A stretch of DNA of 64,000 nucleotides. Source: Spirochaetia bacterium. GTDB taxonomy: Bacteria; Spirochaetota; Spirochaetia; Treponematales; Treponemataceae. This document shows, in pieces, positions 16,685-25,242 of this stretch. Position numbers and translations under genes: made by a program. Every line of letters begins with the position of its first letter. Position 1 is the first letter of the stretch. The stretch spans positions 30,680 through 94,679 of the forward strand of contig JALELH010000012.1 of assembly GCA_022768865.1 (NCBI GenBank). The letters run 5' to 3'. The notes below the pieces were generated by a model that saw only the letters and a program-made list of their open reading frames with translations, was not told where the DNA came from and did no database searches.

Positions 16685-17893
16685 TCATTTCAGATTTTCT
16701 TCAACTTCATCAATAAGTTTTACGGACTTTTCCAATTCTTCTAAAATTTCTTTCTGCTGCTCATCCTCGATCCAGTCAGAAAAATTGTTATACAATTTTC
16801 GCCTTGCAGATAGATTAGTAAAGTCAGTCCAAGTATTTAATTTCTCTTCAAAGAATGCCTTACATCTTTCTTTAAAGTCATTATTCTGATTTTTGTAAGC
16901 AATGTTAAGTCTGAAATCAATATTCTCAATATTAAAACCACAATAAATTTTCAGGTTTTTCCATGAATTCTTGCAATAATTAATTCCAAAATCTTTATCT
17001 TTAGGTTTACGATTAACTTTTGTATTAGGTTTAGTTCCAAATAATTCTTCTATCTTTACATCTAATTTTTCCTTAAATTCTTTTATCTTTTTTATGTGTA
17101 GTTTTTCATAGTTTTCTGCAATTGATTTTGCAATTTCAATATTTCCTTTTGTTTCTAATAATTTAAATAATTCATCTTCTTTCATTTTAATAAAATCTCC
17201 TCCTGTCAGTCTTTGAATCTGACTTCTAAATTGATTTATCGATTCTCTTATATACGGATATTTGATTGCTTTTTCTGCACAATAATTAAGCCAGCCCACA
17301 ACATCGTCCCTGTAAGTAAGATTTGTCCAGAAGACGCTTTTTTCATTTTTTCCAATTGAATCTGCAGATGGATTATTTCCATTTAATGTAAGGTAAATTA
17401 ATACAGATTTATCATAGTTATAATGTTTATCTAAAAAATCTTTATATCTGATTAGCTGATTTTTCTGATCTTCAGCATAGACCTTATTTTCAATTACAAT
17501 AGCATATTTATTATTGGACTTATCTCTAAGTTCAATAAAAATATCCATCCTTCCTCCAGTACTTCCTGTTTTAGGTCCAATATATTTCTCAGTTTCAACT
17601 ATTGTCTTTTCATAATCAAAATCAACATTAGGAAATGAACCTGACAGTTTTTCTACAAAGCATCGTAAAAAATCAATTCTCAAAGAAGACAGACCGTCTT
17701 TAGCCTTTACATTTAGCAGATTCGCTATCATTCTTGAAAAAATTACTTCGTCATTATTTAGCCATAATACCCTGAAAATGTTATAACCTTCTCCGGTAGC
17801 TTCAAGAATTGCATCACTTGATTTTTTCAGGGATGAGACATTATATAACAAGCTTTGAACTTCATTCGCATCAAAATTTAATTCTTCTCCCAT
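16685..17893 (-). CDS. PD-(D/E)XK nuclease-family protein
   Basis: 402 residues. Residues 113-146 hold the catalytic core: GGRMDIFIEL gives Asp117 and, after a turn, AIVIENKVYA gives Glu135-x-Lys137, followed by DQKNQLIRY. This is the arrangement of the PDDEXK_4-type nuclease-like proteins found in defence regions. The N-terminal (1-100) and C-terminal (about 210-402) parts are helical or mixed and unassigned. It is transcribed divergently from the XRE regulator across a 105-bp gap. Specific substrate unknown; it could be a restriction-like nuclease or a defence effector. Confidence 0.78.
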   Translation of the reverse strand: MGEELNFDANEVQSLLYNVSSLKKSSDAILEATGEGYNIFRVLWLNNDEVIFSRMIANLLNVKAKDGLSSLRIDFLRCFVEKLSGSFPNVDFDYEKTIVETEKYIGPKTGSTGGRMDIFIELRDKSNNKYAIVIENKVYAEDQKNQLIRYKDFLDKHYNYDKSVLIYLTLNGNNPSADSIGKNEKSVFWTNLTYRDDVVGWLNYCAEKAIKYPYIRESINQFRSQIQRLTGGDFIKMKEDELFKLLETKGNIEIAKSIAENYEKLHIKKIKEFKEKLDVKIEELFGTKPNTKVNRKPKDKDFGINYCKNSWKNLKIYCGFNIENIDFRLNIAYKNQNNDFKERCKAFFEEKLNTWTDFTNLSARRKLYNNFSDWIEDEQQKEILEELEKSVKLIDEVEENLK

Positions 17894-17951
17894 AAATACA
17901 CCTTTTATGCTTTAAATATAAAATAAATAGACTGCGTATTATATAGCGTGA

Positions 17952-17976
17952 AATTATAAGACGTGTTCTTATAATT
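17952..17976. promoter_or_regulatory. Perfect 10+10 bp palindrome, probable operator of the XRE regulator
   Basis: AATTATAAGA, a 5-base centre (CGTGT) and TCTTATAATT form a perfect inverted repeat, 22 bases before the XRE ATG. It covers the position of the -35 box relative to the TATAAT at 17987-17992. It lies between the divergent nuclease and regulator genes, so the regulator could control both. Confidence 0.75.
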
Positions 17977-17986
17977 GTCAAACATT

Positions 17987-17998
17987 TATAATTAGGCA
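17987..17998 (+). promoter_or_regulatory. -10 box placing the XRE start at a leaderless position
   Basis: A perfect TATAAT (17987-17992) is followed by six bases and then the ATG at 17999. Transcription would start at or next to the ATG, and there is no Shine-Dalgarno site. Leaderless expression is known for controller proteins of some restriction-modification systems. Confidence 0.55.
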
Positions 17999-18205
17999 AT
18001 GAATATCGGGCAGGCTATAATCGTTCTACGTAAACAAAAGTCTCTTAGTCAGGAAAAACTTGCGTTTGAATCAGAAATTTCCAGACATTATATGTATGAA
18101 CTTGAAAACAATAAATCTTGTCCAACTGTCCAGACCTTAGAGAAAATTGCTAATGTCCTTGATATTAAGGTTTCTGAACTTATTCAAAAAGCTGAATCAC
18201 TCTAA
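17999..18205 (+). CDS. XRE-family helix-turn-helix regulator, controller-like
   Basis: 68 residues that are all one HTH_3 domain: AIIVLRKQKSLSQEKLAFES leads into the recognition helix SRHYMYELENNKSCPTVQTL. Size and layout equal the controller (C) proteins of restriction-modification systems and small phage repressors. It is divergent from a PD-(D/E)XK nuclease with a perfect palindrome between them. No methyltransferase is present nearby, so this is not a classical restriction-modification set. Its stop overlaps the stop of the convergent PARG-like gene. Confidence 0.85.
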   Translation: MNIGQAIIVLRKQKSLSQEKLAFESEISRHYMYELENNKSCPTVQTLEKIANVLDIKVSELIQKAESL

Positions 18206-19089
18206 GTCATAAACACCCTCCGAAATTCTTCATAGTTCCAACGCTTTGTTTTTGAATAAATTGCAAATTCAACTGCTTTAAAGTCACTTTCAAAATCTTT
18301 TAATGCAGCAGATGCTGCCAGAGCAACAATTTCCGGCGGATTCCCAAATGCACCGCAACCAAAGGCTCCTAAAATCAATGCGTCTTCTTTATTGTGTTTT
18401 GCAATTTCTAAAATTCTTTTAAATCGCTTTTTTAAAATCACATACAGTTCCCCTTTTGTCATCAGGGTAGCTTTAGTTTTTTTTGCTACATTAGGAGCAG
18501 CACAGGTAATTACGTCTACATAGAACCAGTCTTTTTCTTCCATTAAAACAGGAGATTCAGTATCAGATTTAAAAACAGTGACCTGTGGAGTCCAGATGCA
18601 GTCGTCGTTATATCTAAAATCAATTTTTTTTTCTTCTTGCAGCTTTTTGTGGTTTTCATAAAAACTTTTCTTAATTTCTTTATCATTCAGGCAAAAATAA
18701 AGTGTACTGCAACGGCAAAGAGATTCTTCCTGGGAGCTTGCACCAAATTCAACATATCCGCCTGCATTAAAAAAATCAGCAAAATTCAGAACACAGGTCT
18801 TCATACCCTTTTGGGCATATTTTGATGCTGCATAAAATGTCCTATTTTCAGAAATGATGATTTCTGCTTTTTGATTATTTTGTGAATCATTATTTTCTGT
18901 AAAATGTATTTTTTCTTCTATACATTTTTGCTTACTTACGGATTTTTTTATTGACTCCACAAGTTTTGGATTTTCTGTGCAGAGTTTCTTTGTATCGTTG
19001 AAAATTTCCTTGCGCTTTTCCATAGCTGGAATCTTCATAAAAAACTTTTCTTTTAAAAAGAATTCATATTCTTCATTTGATAATTCCAT
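18202..19089 (-). CDS. TIGR02452-family microbial PARG-like macrodomain protein
   Basis: 295 residues. The segment NAGGYVEFGASSQEE (residues 108-122) followed by SLCRCSTLY matches the catalytic loop of bacterial poly(ADP-ribose) glycohydrolases (usual form GGG-x6-8-QEE). Here the first Gly is Ala. Downstream WFYVDVITCAAPN and LILGAFGCGAFGNPPEIVA complete the macrodomain. Family members remove ADP-ribose from proteins and occur often near toxins and defence genes. Transcribed divergently from the WYL regulator. Confidence 0.87.
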   Translation of the reverse strand: MELSNEEYEFFLKEKFFMKIPAMEKRKEIFNDTKKLCTENPKLVESIKKSVSKQKCIEEKIHFTENNDSQNNQKAEIIISENRTFYAASKYAQKGMKTCVLNFADFFNAGGYVEFGASSQEESLCRCSTLYFCLNDKEIKKSFYENHKKLQEEKKIDFRYNDDCIWTPQVTVFKSDTESPVLMEEKDWFYVDVITCAAPNVAKKTKATLMTKGELYVILKKRFKRILEIAKHNKEDALILGAFGCGAFGNPPEIVALAASAALKDFESDFKAVEFAIYSKTKRWNYEEFRRVFMT

Positions 19090-19130
19090 AAAAACTCCAG
19101 ATAATTTATTCTTTTACGATTTGATTTTAC

Positions 19131-19148
19131 AATGAATGCTCATTCATT
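19131..19148. promoter_or_regulatory. Perfect palindrome between the PARG-like and WYL genes
   Basis: AATGAATG-CT-CATTCATT, a perfect 8+8 bp inverted repeat, lies 42 bases upstream of the PARG-like ATG and about 100 bases upstream of the WYL ATG. Its position and symmetry fit an operator for the WYL regulator or another dimeric regulator. Confidence 0.55.
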
Positions 19149-19247
19149 TGTGGTTGACCTTGCATATTTATATAATTTTTTCACTCCGCCATATTTGACG
19201 GAGCTTTTATGTTATGATAGAAGTATGAACATGGAGGAAGTCTGTTT

Positions 19248-20213
19248 ATGGCAAAATCTTTCAATTTAACAGAACGACAGGTTTTAATTCTAAAAACAGT
19301 TACTGATGAAACTGCTTCTGAGCGAATGTCTGCAGCGCGTGTTGCTAAAAAAATAGGTTATTCTGTGACTACAGTCGGAAGGGAAATTGCTATTCTTGAA
19401 GATCTGGGAATTCTGGAATATACACATCAGCGTTATTCCCTTACGGAAGATTTTAAAAATGAAAAGTTTTATTCAGATACTACAAAAAATAATCTTGCAC
19501 TGGTTGCTGCCATAAAAGGACTTTTGGTTCAATACAAGGATACTCCGCTTTATGACAAAGTTGAAAAATTGATTTATCAGCTTGAACCTGTTGTTGTGGC
19601 AGGCAGTGGAATTCTAAATTCAAGAATTACTGTTGCACCACAGATGAAATTTATAGTTAATAATCAAAACTGGAATAAGGTTTTTAAGGCTATTCAGAAT
19701 AACCAGAAACTTTGTTTTAATTATGATGCTCCCAAGAAAAACTCAAAAGCAAAAAGAATTATTTATCCATATCAGATGCTTCTGGATGACGGTTCTGTTT
19801 ATGTTTTTGGTCACAGTGAATATCAGAATCTTGATTTGCTTTATCTTTTGAACAGCATGAAAAATATTGTTGTCATGGATGAAACTTTTTCTCTTCCTGA
19901 AGATTTTGATTTTGCTTCAAGATGCGGTGGAGGACGGCTCGGAGCCTTTAGGGGATGGAAAGTAGAAAACTTTAAAATTGAATTCTACGGATATGGAAGA
20001 ACATGGATTAAAAATCATGACATTGCAGAAGATCAAACAATCATTGAAGATTCCGATAAAGAAGATAAAACTGTTGTAACATTTTCTTCAAGCCAGAGAA
20101 ATAAAATCTTGAACCAGATTTTAGGATTTGGAAGAAATGCTTGCCCTCTGGCCCCCGAAACTCTTGTTACAGATTGGAAAAATGAAATCCGTGCCATGTC
20201 CAGAATGCTGTAG
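19248..20213 (+). CDS. WYL-domain transcriptional regulator
   Basis: 321 residues. The N-terminal winged helix (ERQVLILKTVTDETASERMS, then AARVAKKIGYSVTTVGREIA) is followed by a linker and a WYL domain at about residues 140-215 (LCFNYDA, RIIYPYQMLLDDGSVYVFGH). A C-terminal WCX extension contains LGAFRGWKVENFKI and WKNEIRAMSRML. WYL proteins sense nucleic acid or nucleotide ligands and often control defence or DNA-repair genes. GGAGG lies 10 bases upstream of the ATG. Confidence 0.88.
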   Translation: MAKSFNLTERQVLILKTVTDETASERMSAARVAKKIGYSVTTVGREIAILEDLGILEYTHQRYSLTEDFKNEKFYSDTTKNNLALVAAIKGLLVQYKDTPLYDKVEKLIYQLEPVVVAGSGILNSRITVAPQMKFIVNNQNWNKVFKAIQNNQKLCFNYDAPKKNSKAKRIIYPYQMLLDDGSVYVFGHSEYQNLDLLYLLNSMKNIVVMDETFSLPEDFDFASRCGGGRLGAFRGWKVENFKIEFYGYGRTWIKNHDIAEDQTIIEDSDKEDKTVVTFSSSQRNKILNQILGFGRNACPLAPETLVTDWKNEIRAMSRML

Positions 20214-20292
20214 TTTTATTAGTTAAGGAAATACATTATAACTTCTGCCATATATAAATTTTATACCCCAGAGTTCTGATATAAACCGGCAC

Positions 20293-20520
20293 TTATGCAG
20301 TCTCCAGTGAATCAAATGTTCTGTAGGTAGTGATTGCCGGGTAAATCTGTTTAAGATAATTTATAAAATATGAATTCTTTGATTCATCAAAATTAGAATG
20401 CAGTATTTTTCCGTCGTTAGTAAGAAGAATAGATTCTGCCGTTTTTATATCTTCAAAACAAACATTATCATTTGTGTATGTAATCAGTATACCGTCTTTT
20501 TCACAAAATTCTTTCCGCAT
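20293..20520 (-). CDS. Small protein of unknown function
   Basis: 75 residues, soluble, no family recognised. An AAGGAG site lies about 12 bases before the ATG, and the codon use is like that of its neighbours. It is an isolated gene just downstream of the cysK terminator. Confidence 0.5.
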   Translation of the reverse strand: MRKEFCEKDGILITYTNDNVCFEDIKTAESILLTNDGKILHSNFDESKNSYFINYLKQIYPAITTYRTFDSLETA

Positions 20521-20679
20521 TTATGACGTCTCCTTTTTTACACTTTTTATTGTAGCATAAGTTTGCAAAAATTGCATCAGAGCAAAATAAATAATGGCAG
20601 ATGAATATAAGGAAGAAAACATTAAACAAGACATGCTGAAATCAAATACTGTATTATACGTGAAAGCTAGAAATTGTAT

Positions 20680-20715
20680 AAAAAAATGCTGCCTGGAAAT
20701 TAATCCAGACAGCAT
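20680..20715 (-). terminator. Terminator of the metY-cysK operon
   Basis: On the minus strand ATGCTGTCTGG pairs with CCAGGCAGCAT (one G-U type mismatch) around an 8-base loop and is followed by six or more T residues, 33 bases after the cysK stop. Confidence 0.92.
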
Positions 20716-20748
20716 ATAGACTTTTATTAAATCATCCTGTTTTTAATT

Positions 20749-21684
20749 TTATTCTGCAAACAATGCTGTAGAAAGATATCTGTCTCCGGAATCAGGAAGA
20801 AGAACAACAATTGTCTTTCCCTTGTTTTCAGGACGGCCTGCAAGAATTGTTGCAGCCTTCAATGCAGCACCGGAAGAAATGCCAACAAGAACACCTTCGC
20901 TGCGTGCAAAGCGCCTGCCTTCCGTAAAGGCATCGTCATTTTCTATGGCAATGACTTCATCATAGATTTTTGTATTAAGCGTATCAGGAACAAAGCCTGC
21001 ACCGATTCCCTGAATCTTGTGCGGGCCTGCTGTTCCCTTAGAAAGCACAGGGCTTGTAGCAGGTTCTACGGCAACAATCTTTACGCCAGGGATTTTTTCC
21101 TTTAAGTATTCACCTGTGCCGGAAACTGTTCCGCCTGTTCCAACGCCTGCGACAAAGAAATCAACCTTGCCGTCAAGCTGCCTGTAGATTTCTGGACCAG
21201 TTGTCTTTTTATGGATTGCAGGGTTTGCCGGGTTTACAAACTGACCTAAAATTACGCTGTCAGGAATTTCTTTCTTTAATTCTTCTGCCTTAGCAATGGC
21301 ACCTTTCATTCCCTTTGCACCTTCCGTAAGCACAAGTTCTGCACCGTATGCTTTCAAAAGGTTTCTGCGTTCAACGCTCATGGTATCAGGCAAAGTTAAA
21401 ATTGCCTTGTAGCCTTTTGCTGCTGCAACTGAAGCAAGGCCGATGCCTGTATTTCCTGAAGTCGGTTCAATAATAGTTGCACCAGGCTTTAAGATTCCCT
21501 TTGCTTCTGCATCTTCTATCATGGAAAGTGCAACCCTGTCTTTTACGGAACCAGCCGGATTAAGATATTCAAGTTTAGCTACGATTTTTACGCCGTCAAC
21601 TCCTGCAGCCTTGCTGTATCTTGAAACTTCTACAACAGGTGTTTCACCAATCAATTCCAATGCACTTGATTTTACTTCGCTCAT
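20749..21684 (-). CDS. cysK: Cysteine synthase A (O-acetylserine sulfhydrylase)
   Basis: 311 residues, PLP fold type II. The cofactor lysine is in [11 protein letters not shown], the substrate loop is [20 protein letters not shown], the PLP phosphate loop is [17 protein letters not shown] and the C-terminal [11 protein letters not shown] is present. It makes cysteine from O-acetylserine and sulfide. It follows metY by 30 bp and shares its promoter and terminator, so it belongs to the same predicted sulfur regulon. Confidence 0.96.
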   Translation of the reverse strand: MSEVKSSALELIGETPVVEVSRYSKAAGVDGVKIVAKLEYLNPAGSVKDRVALSMIEDAEAKGILKPGATIIEPTSGNTGIGLASVAAAKGYKAILTLPDTMSVERRNLLKAYGAELVLTEGAKGMKGAIAKAEELKKEIPDSVILGQFVNPANPAIHKKTTGPEIYRQLDGKVDFFVAGVGTGGTVSGTGEYLKEKIPGVKIVAVEPATSPVLSKGTAGPHKIQGIGAGFVPDTLNTKIYDEVIAIENDDAFTEGRRFARSEGVLVGISSGAALKAATILAGRPENKGKTIVVLLPDSGDRYLSTALFAE

Positions 21685-21714
21685 AATTCTACCTCTTGTT
21701 AACTCTCATTATAT

Positions 21715-22998
21715 TTATTTTATTGCAGAAAATCCATTTTCAAGGTCAGCAATAATGTCATCAATGTGTTCTGTTCCAATTGAAAGCCTGATTGTATTCT
21801 GGAAGATTCCGGCATTTTTAAGTTCTTCTTCCGTAAGCTGGCTGTGTGTTGTGCTTGCCGGATGAATTACAAGGCTCTTTACATCTGCAATATTTGCAAG
21901 GAGAGAGAAAATCTTTAAGTTGTCTATAAACTTAAATGCTTCTTCCTTGCCGCCCTTAATCTGGAATGTAAAGATTGAACCGCCGCCGTTTGGGAAGTAC
22001 TTCTGGTAAAGCTTATGATCCGGATGTTCCGGAAGGGACGGATGGTTTACCTTTTCTACCAGAGGATGTTTTTTAAGGAACTCTACAACCTTCTTTGTAT
22101 TTTCTGCATGGCGTTCAAGGCGCAGGCTCAAAGTTTCTGTTCCCTGCAAAAGAACCCATGCATTAAATGGAGAAATACATGCACCTTCATCACGCAAAAG
22201 AATTGCACGGATGTAAGTTGCAAAGGCAGCCTTGCCGGCAGCTTCCGTAAATTTTACACCGTGGTAGCTTGGATTACCTTCGCTGAGCCATGGATATTTG
22301 CCGCTCTTTGCCCAGTCAAAAGTTCCGCCGTCTACGATTACGCCACCTAAAGAAGTACCGTGTCCGCCAATAAACTTTGTTGCAGAATGAACTACAACAT
22401 CTGCACCATGTTCTATAGGGCGGATAAAGAACGGAGTTCCAAAAGTGTTGTCAATTACAAGGGGAATGCCATGCTTGTGTGCAATTTCTGCAAGGGCATC
22501 AATATCAGGAATGTCTGCATTCGGGTTACCCAAAGTTTCTATATAAACTGCTTTTGTTTCCGGTTTGATTGCATTTTCAACTTCTGCAAGGTTGTGAACA
22601 TTTACAAATGTTGTGCTGATACCGTAAAGCGGAAGTGTATGTGCAAGAAGGTTATTTGTGCCGCCGTAAATTGTTTTCTGTGCAACAATGTGTTCGCCTT
22701 CTTTTGCCAGTGCCAGAATTGCGTATGTAATTGCTGCAGCACCGCTTGCAACTGCCAGGCCTGCAACACCGCCTTCAAGGGCTGCAATGCGCTGCTCAAA
22801 AACACCCTGTGTGCTGTTTGTAAGGCGGCCGTAAATATTGCCTGCATCCTTTAATCCGAAACGGTCAGCAGCATGCTGAGCATTATGGAAAACATAGCTT
22901 GTAGTCTGGTAAATCGGAACTGCCCTTGAATCTGATGCCGGGTCCGCATTTTCCTGTCCAACGTGTAACTGTAATGTTTCAAACTTGTAATTTGCCAT
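21715..22998 (-). CDS. metY: O-acetylhomoserine sulfhydrylase (aminocarboxypropyltransferase)
   Basis: 427 residues, gamma family of PLP enzymes. The PLP lysine is in VHSATKFIGGHGTSLGGVIV; NPNADIPDIDALAEIAHKHG and the N-terminal YKFETLQLHVGQENADP are typical of MetY rather than MetB/MetC. It forms homocysteine directly from O-acetylhomoserine and sulfide. The first gene of a metY-cysK pair, with GGAGG 8 bases before the ATG and a promoter flanked by two palindromic sites. Confidence 0.95.
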   Translation of the reverse strand: MANYKFETLQLHVGQENADPASDSRAVPIYQTTSYVFHNAQHAADRFGLKDAGNIYGRLTNSTQGVFEQRIAALEGGVAGLAVASGAAAITYAILALAKEGEHIVAQKTIYGGTNNLLAHTLPLYGISTTFVNVHNLAEVENAIKPETKAVYIETLGNPNADIPDIDALAEIAHKHGIPLVIDNTFGTPFFIRPIEHGADVVVHSATKFIGGHGTSLGGVIVDGGTFDWAKSGKYPWLSEGNPSYHGVKFTEAAGKAAFATYIRAILLRDEGACISPFNAWVLLQGTETLSLRLERHAENTKKVVEFLKKHPLVEKVNHPSLPEHPDHKLYQKYFPNGGGSIFTFQIKGGKEEAFKFIDNLKIFSLLANIADVKSLVIHPASTTHSQLTEEELKNAGIFQNTIRLSIGTEHIDDIIADLENGFSAIK

Positions 22999-23045
22999 AT
23001 TTAAGCCTCCTGATGTTTTGTGCAGAACTTGCTGCTATTTCTATT

Positions 23046-23105
23046 CCTACTCTCTTGCTAGGTTATGATTAGAATATACAGTTGTTTACCTACTATTGCA
23101 ATAGG
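23046..23105 (-). promoter_or_regulatory. metY-cysK promoter with two CCTA-N9-TAGG operators
   Basis: On the minus strand TTGCAA (-35) and TATATT (-10) are separated by 17 bases. The palindrome CCTACTATTGCAATAGG (23089-23105) covers the -35. A second site with the same CCTA-N9-TAGG arms (23046-23062) lies just after the -10. The centres are 43 bp apart, about four helical turns. This is a repressor layout; the motif recurs upstream of the amino acid ABC importer. It resembles CymR/Rrf2 sulfur-regulon sites. Confidence 0.75.
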
Positions 23106-23167
23106 TTTTGATAGATTTATTTTCTATTATTCACTATAAAAAATTTCTATAATTAATAAACTTTTTC

Positions 23168-23195
23168 TTGCAATTATTTACAGTTGTGCTATACT
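23168..23195 (+). promoter_or_regulatory. Promoter of paaK
   Basis: TTGCAA (23168-23173), a 16-base spacer and TATACT (23190-23195), about 41 bases before the paaK ATG. Confidence 0.6.
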
Positions 23196-23235
23196 GCTTC
23201 TATAAAAAGAAACGACTATTCAAAGGATATACTCT

Positions 23236-24477
23236 ATGAAGCTAACAGCAAAACAGATTGAATTAATTGACAGACAGATAAAGCGCCTTGTTGCAGGCGA
23301 CAGCTATTACGGCAAACTTTACCGTGAAAAAGGAATTACAGGAATTTCAAGTCAGGAAGATTTTGAAAAGCTTCCTTTCAGCTCAAAAGATGATTTAAGA
23401 AATGCCTATCCTCTTGGCATCCAGGCTGTGCCAGATGAAGAAGTTGTTCGCATTCATTCTTCAAGCGGAACTACAGGAAAGCCTGTAATAATTCCTTACA
23501 CAAAAAAGGATGTTGACGACTGGGCTACCATGTTTGCCCGCTGCTACGAAATGGCAGGCATTACAAAAAAAGACAGGATTCAGATTACACCGGGTTACGG
23601 CTTGTGGACTGCAGGCATAGGCTTCCAGGCCGGCTGTGAAAAACTTGGAGCAATGGCAGTTCCTATGGGACCGGGCAATACAGAAAAACAGCTGCAGATG
23701 ATGAAGGACCTTCAGTCAACAGTAATCTGTGCAACTTCAAGCTATGCCCTTTTACTTTCAGAAGAAATTACAAAGCGCGGACTTAAAGATAAAATTGCTT
23801 TAAAGAAAGGCGTTATAGGAAGTGAACGCTGGTCTGACAAAATGCGCAAGACCATTAAAGACGGACTTGGCATTGAACTTTATGACATTTACGGCCTTAC
23901 AGAAATCTACGGTCCAGGCATCGGCATAACATGCCAGAAAGAAAAATATATCCACTACTGGGACGATTACATCTATATAGAAATAATTGATCCTGTTACA
24001 GGCAAACCAGTAGAAGACGGCCAGGAAGGAGAAATTGTAATTACAACTTTAGTAAAAGAAGGAGCACCGCTTTTAAGGTTCCGCACCCATGACCTTTCGC
24101 GCATAATTCCTGAAAAGTGTTCATGCGGTTCATGCTATCCGCGCCTGGACATCATTAAAGGCCGCAGCGACGATATGTTTAAAGTTCACGGCGTAAACAT
24201 GTTCCCGGCTCAGGTAGAAGAAATCCTGCAGCAGGTAGACGGTGCTACAAGTGAATATTCCATTGCCATAGGCCATGATGAAGACAACGGAAAAGACGTA
24301 ATGGTTCTTACAGTTGAAGTTGAAGGCCGAGTAAGCTTTGAAGAAACAGGCAAAGCAATTGCGGCAATCTTTAAATCTAAGATTGGAGTAAACCCTAAAG
24401 TTGCTGTTGTTCCTGTAGGCACATTGCCGCGCAGCGAAAAGAAAACAAAGCGTGTCTTTGATTACAGGGAATCGTAA
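23236..24477 (+). CDS. paaK: Phenylacetate-CoA ligase (aryl-CoA ligase)
   Basis: 413 residues, slightly short of the ~430 usual for PaaK. The adenylation core RIHSSSGTTGKPVIIPYT, the DIYGLTEIYGPG motif, LLRFRTHDLSRI and the C-terminal KGRSDDMFKVHGVNMFP are all present. It activates phenylacetate or another aryl acid to its CoA thioester with ATP. IorAB, which makes aryl-CoA by oxidative decarboxylation, is encoded 11 kb away; run in reverse as acid-CoA transfer the two could yield ATP from aromatic amino acids. AAAGGA lies 8 bases before the ATG. Confidence 0.93.
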   Translation: MKLTAKQIELIDRQIKRLVAGDSYYGKLYREKGITGISSQEDFEKLPFSSKDDLRNAYPLGIQAVPDEEVVRIHSSSGTTGKPVIIPYTKKDVDDWATMFARCYEMAGITKKDRIQITPGYGLWTAGIGFQAGCEKLGAMAVPMGPGNTEKQLQMMKDLQSTVICATSSYALLLSEEITKRGLKDKIALKKGVIGSERWSDKMRKTIKDGLGIELYDIYGLTEIYGPGIGITCQKEKYIHYWDDYIYIEIIDPVTGKPVEDGQEGEIVITTLVKEGAPLLRFRTHDLSRIIPEKCSCGSCYPRLDIIKGRSDDMFKVHGVNMFPAQVEEILQQVDGATSEYSIAIGHDEDNGKDVMVLTVEVEGRVSFEETGKAIAAIFKSKIGVNPKVAVVPVGTLPRSEKKTKRVFDYRES

Positions 24478-24497
24478 ATAAAAAACAAACTGATTGT

Positions 24498-24690
24498 TAG
24501 GCCGAATATCGAGTTATATATAATTATATTTTTATAGAAAACTAAACGCCTTTCGGCAGAACCATCCACGAAAAAAAGGCTTCCGCACTACGTTTGTGCA
24601 GATTTTTTTTCGTGGCTGAACCTGCCTACGGCGTTTATTTGCAATAATAAAATAAGGTTGCAAATTATTATAAATCCGACATTCGACCTA
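24498..24690. repeat. Interspersed palindromic element, copy 2, inside an outer inverted repeat
   Basis: Bases 24544-24637 are the reverse-complement homologue of 10305-10421 (shared blocks: ACGCC ends, GCAGGTTC, GAAAAAAAATCTGCACAAACG, AGCCTTTTTTTC, TGGTTCTGCCG). This copy is about 20 bp shorter in the middle. It is nested inside a further inverted pair, TAGGCCGAATATCG (24498) and CGACATTCGACCTA (24677), which match at 12 of 14 positions. The 228-bp gap between paaK and the kinase-like gene holds nothing else. Confidence 0.78.
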
Positions 24691-24705
24691 TAAAAAATTT
24701 TTTAT

Positions 24706-25242
24706 TTACGAATGTTCCTTTACGTATTGTAAAAACTCAGGAGTCTTGGACCAGTATTTGATTCCCCAGTTTTCAAAGTTCCATTCTTCCATATAATTAT
24801 TGCATTCGTAGTCTATGTAAAACAGAACGCCATCCTGCACAATAAAATTAGTCGGGAAGTAATCGATGTTCAAATTTGCAGGATATAAAACGCTGCACAT
24901 CTTTTTTACCTGGTTTATATAATCTGCTTTCATTTTGTCATCAATCACAAGATTATAAATTGTTTCACCTTCAATATATTCTTTCAGAATGCGCTCATTT
25001 TCTACATCAACGTCAATCATCTTTGGCAGCTTAATGCCTGTTTTTTTAAGCCTGTCGTAATCATTGATTTCTGCTTCTATTTTATTTCCAAACTGGTAAT
25101 AGTTGCATGGTTCGTGATGAATCTGCTTTAAAACAAACTGACTTTTCCCGTCCGTTGCAAGATAGGAATAGCCGCCCTTGCCTTTGCCTAACAACTTTAT
25201 AATAGAAAAATTTTTACCATTTACGCTTAATTCTTTTTCCAT
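24706..25242 (-). CDS. Small protein-kinase-like protein
   Basis: 178 residues, shorter than a full kinase. The N-lobe pattern LLGKGKGGYSYLATDGKSQF with VLKQI (ATP-binding lysine) is followed by an acidic residue in EINDYDRL and a hinge ILKEYIEGETIYNLV. The C-lobe loop NIDYFPTNFIVQDG and LFYIDYECNNY keeps a catalytic Asp/Asn and a DxE-like Mg2+ residue. This is the layout of atypical bacterial (RIO/Bud32-like) kinases. Substrate unknown. Monocistronic and divergent from the MATE gene. Confidence 0.6.
   Translation of the reverse strand: MEKELSVNGKNFSIIKLLGKGKGGYSYLATDGKSQFVLKQIHHEPCNYYQFGNKIEAEINDYDRLKKTGIKLPKMIDVDVENERILKEYIEGETIYNLVIDDKMKADYINQVKKMCSVLYPANLNIDYFPTNFIVQDGVLFYIDYECNNYMEEWNFENWGIKYWSKTPEFLQYVKEHS

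Noticed and set aside
20521..20715. 64-residue minus-strand frame upstream of the small gene at 20293
   Set aside because: It starts inside the metY-cysK terminator hairpin, has no ribosome site and reads as low-complexity hydrophobic residues.
22360..22854. 164-residue cysteine-rich frame opposite metY
   Set aside because: It is the antisense shadow of a well-supported metY; the cysteines come from reversed Ala/Thr codons.
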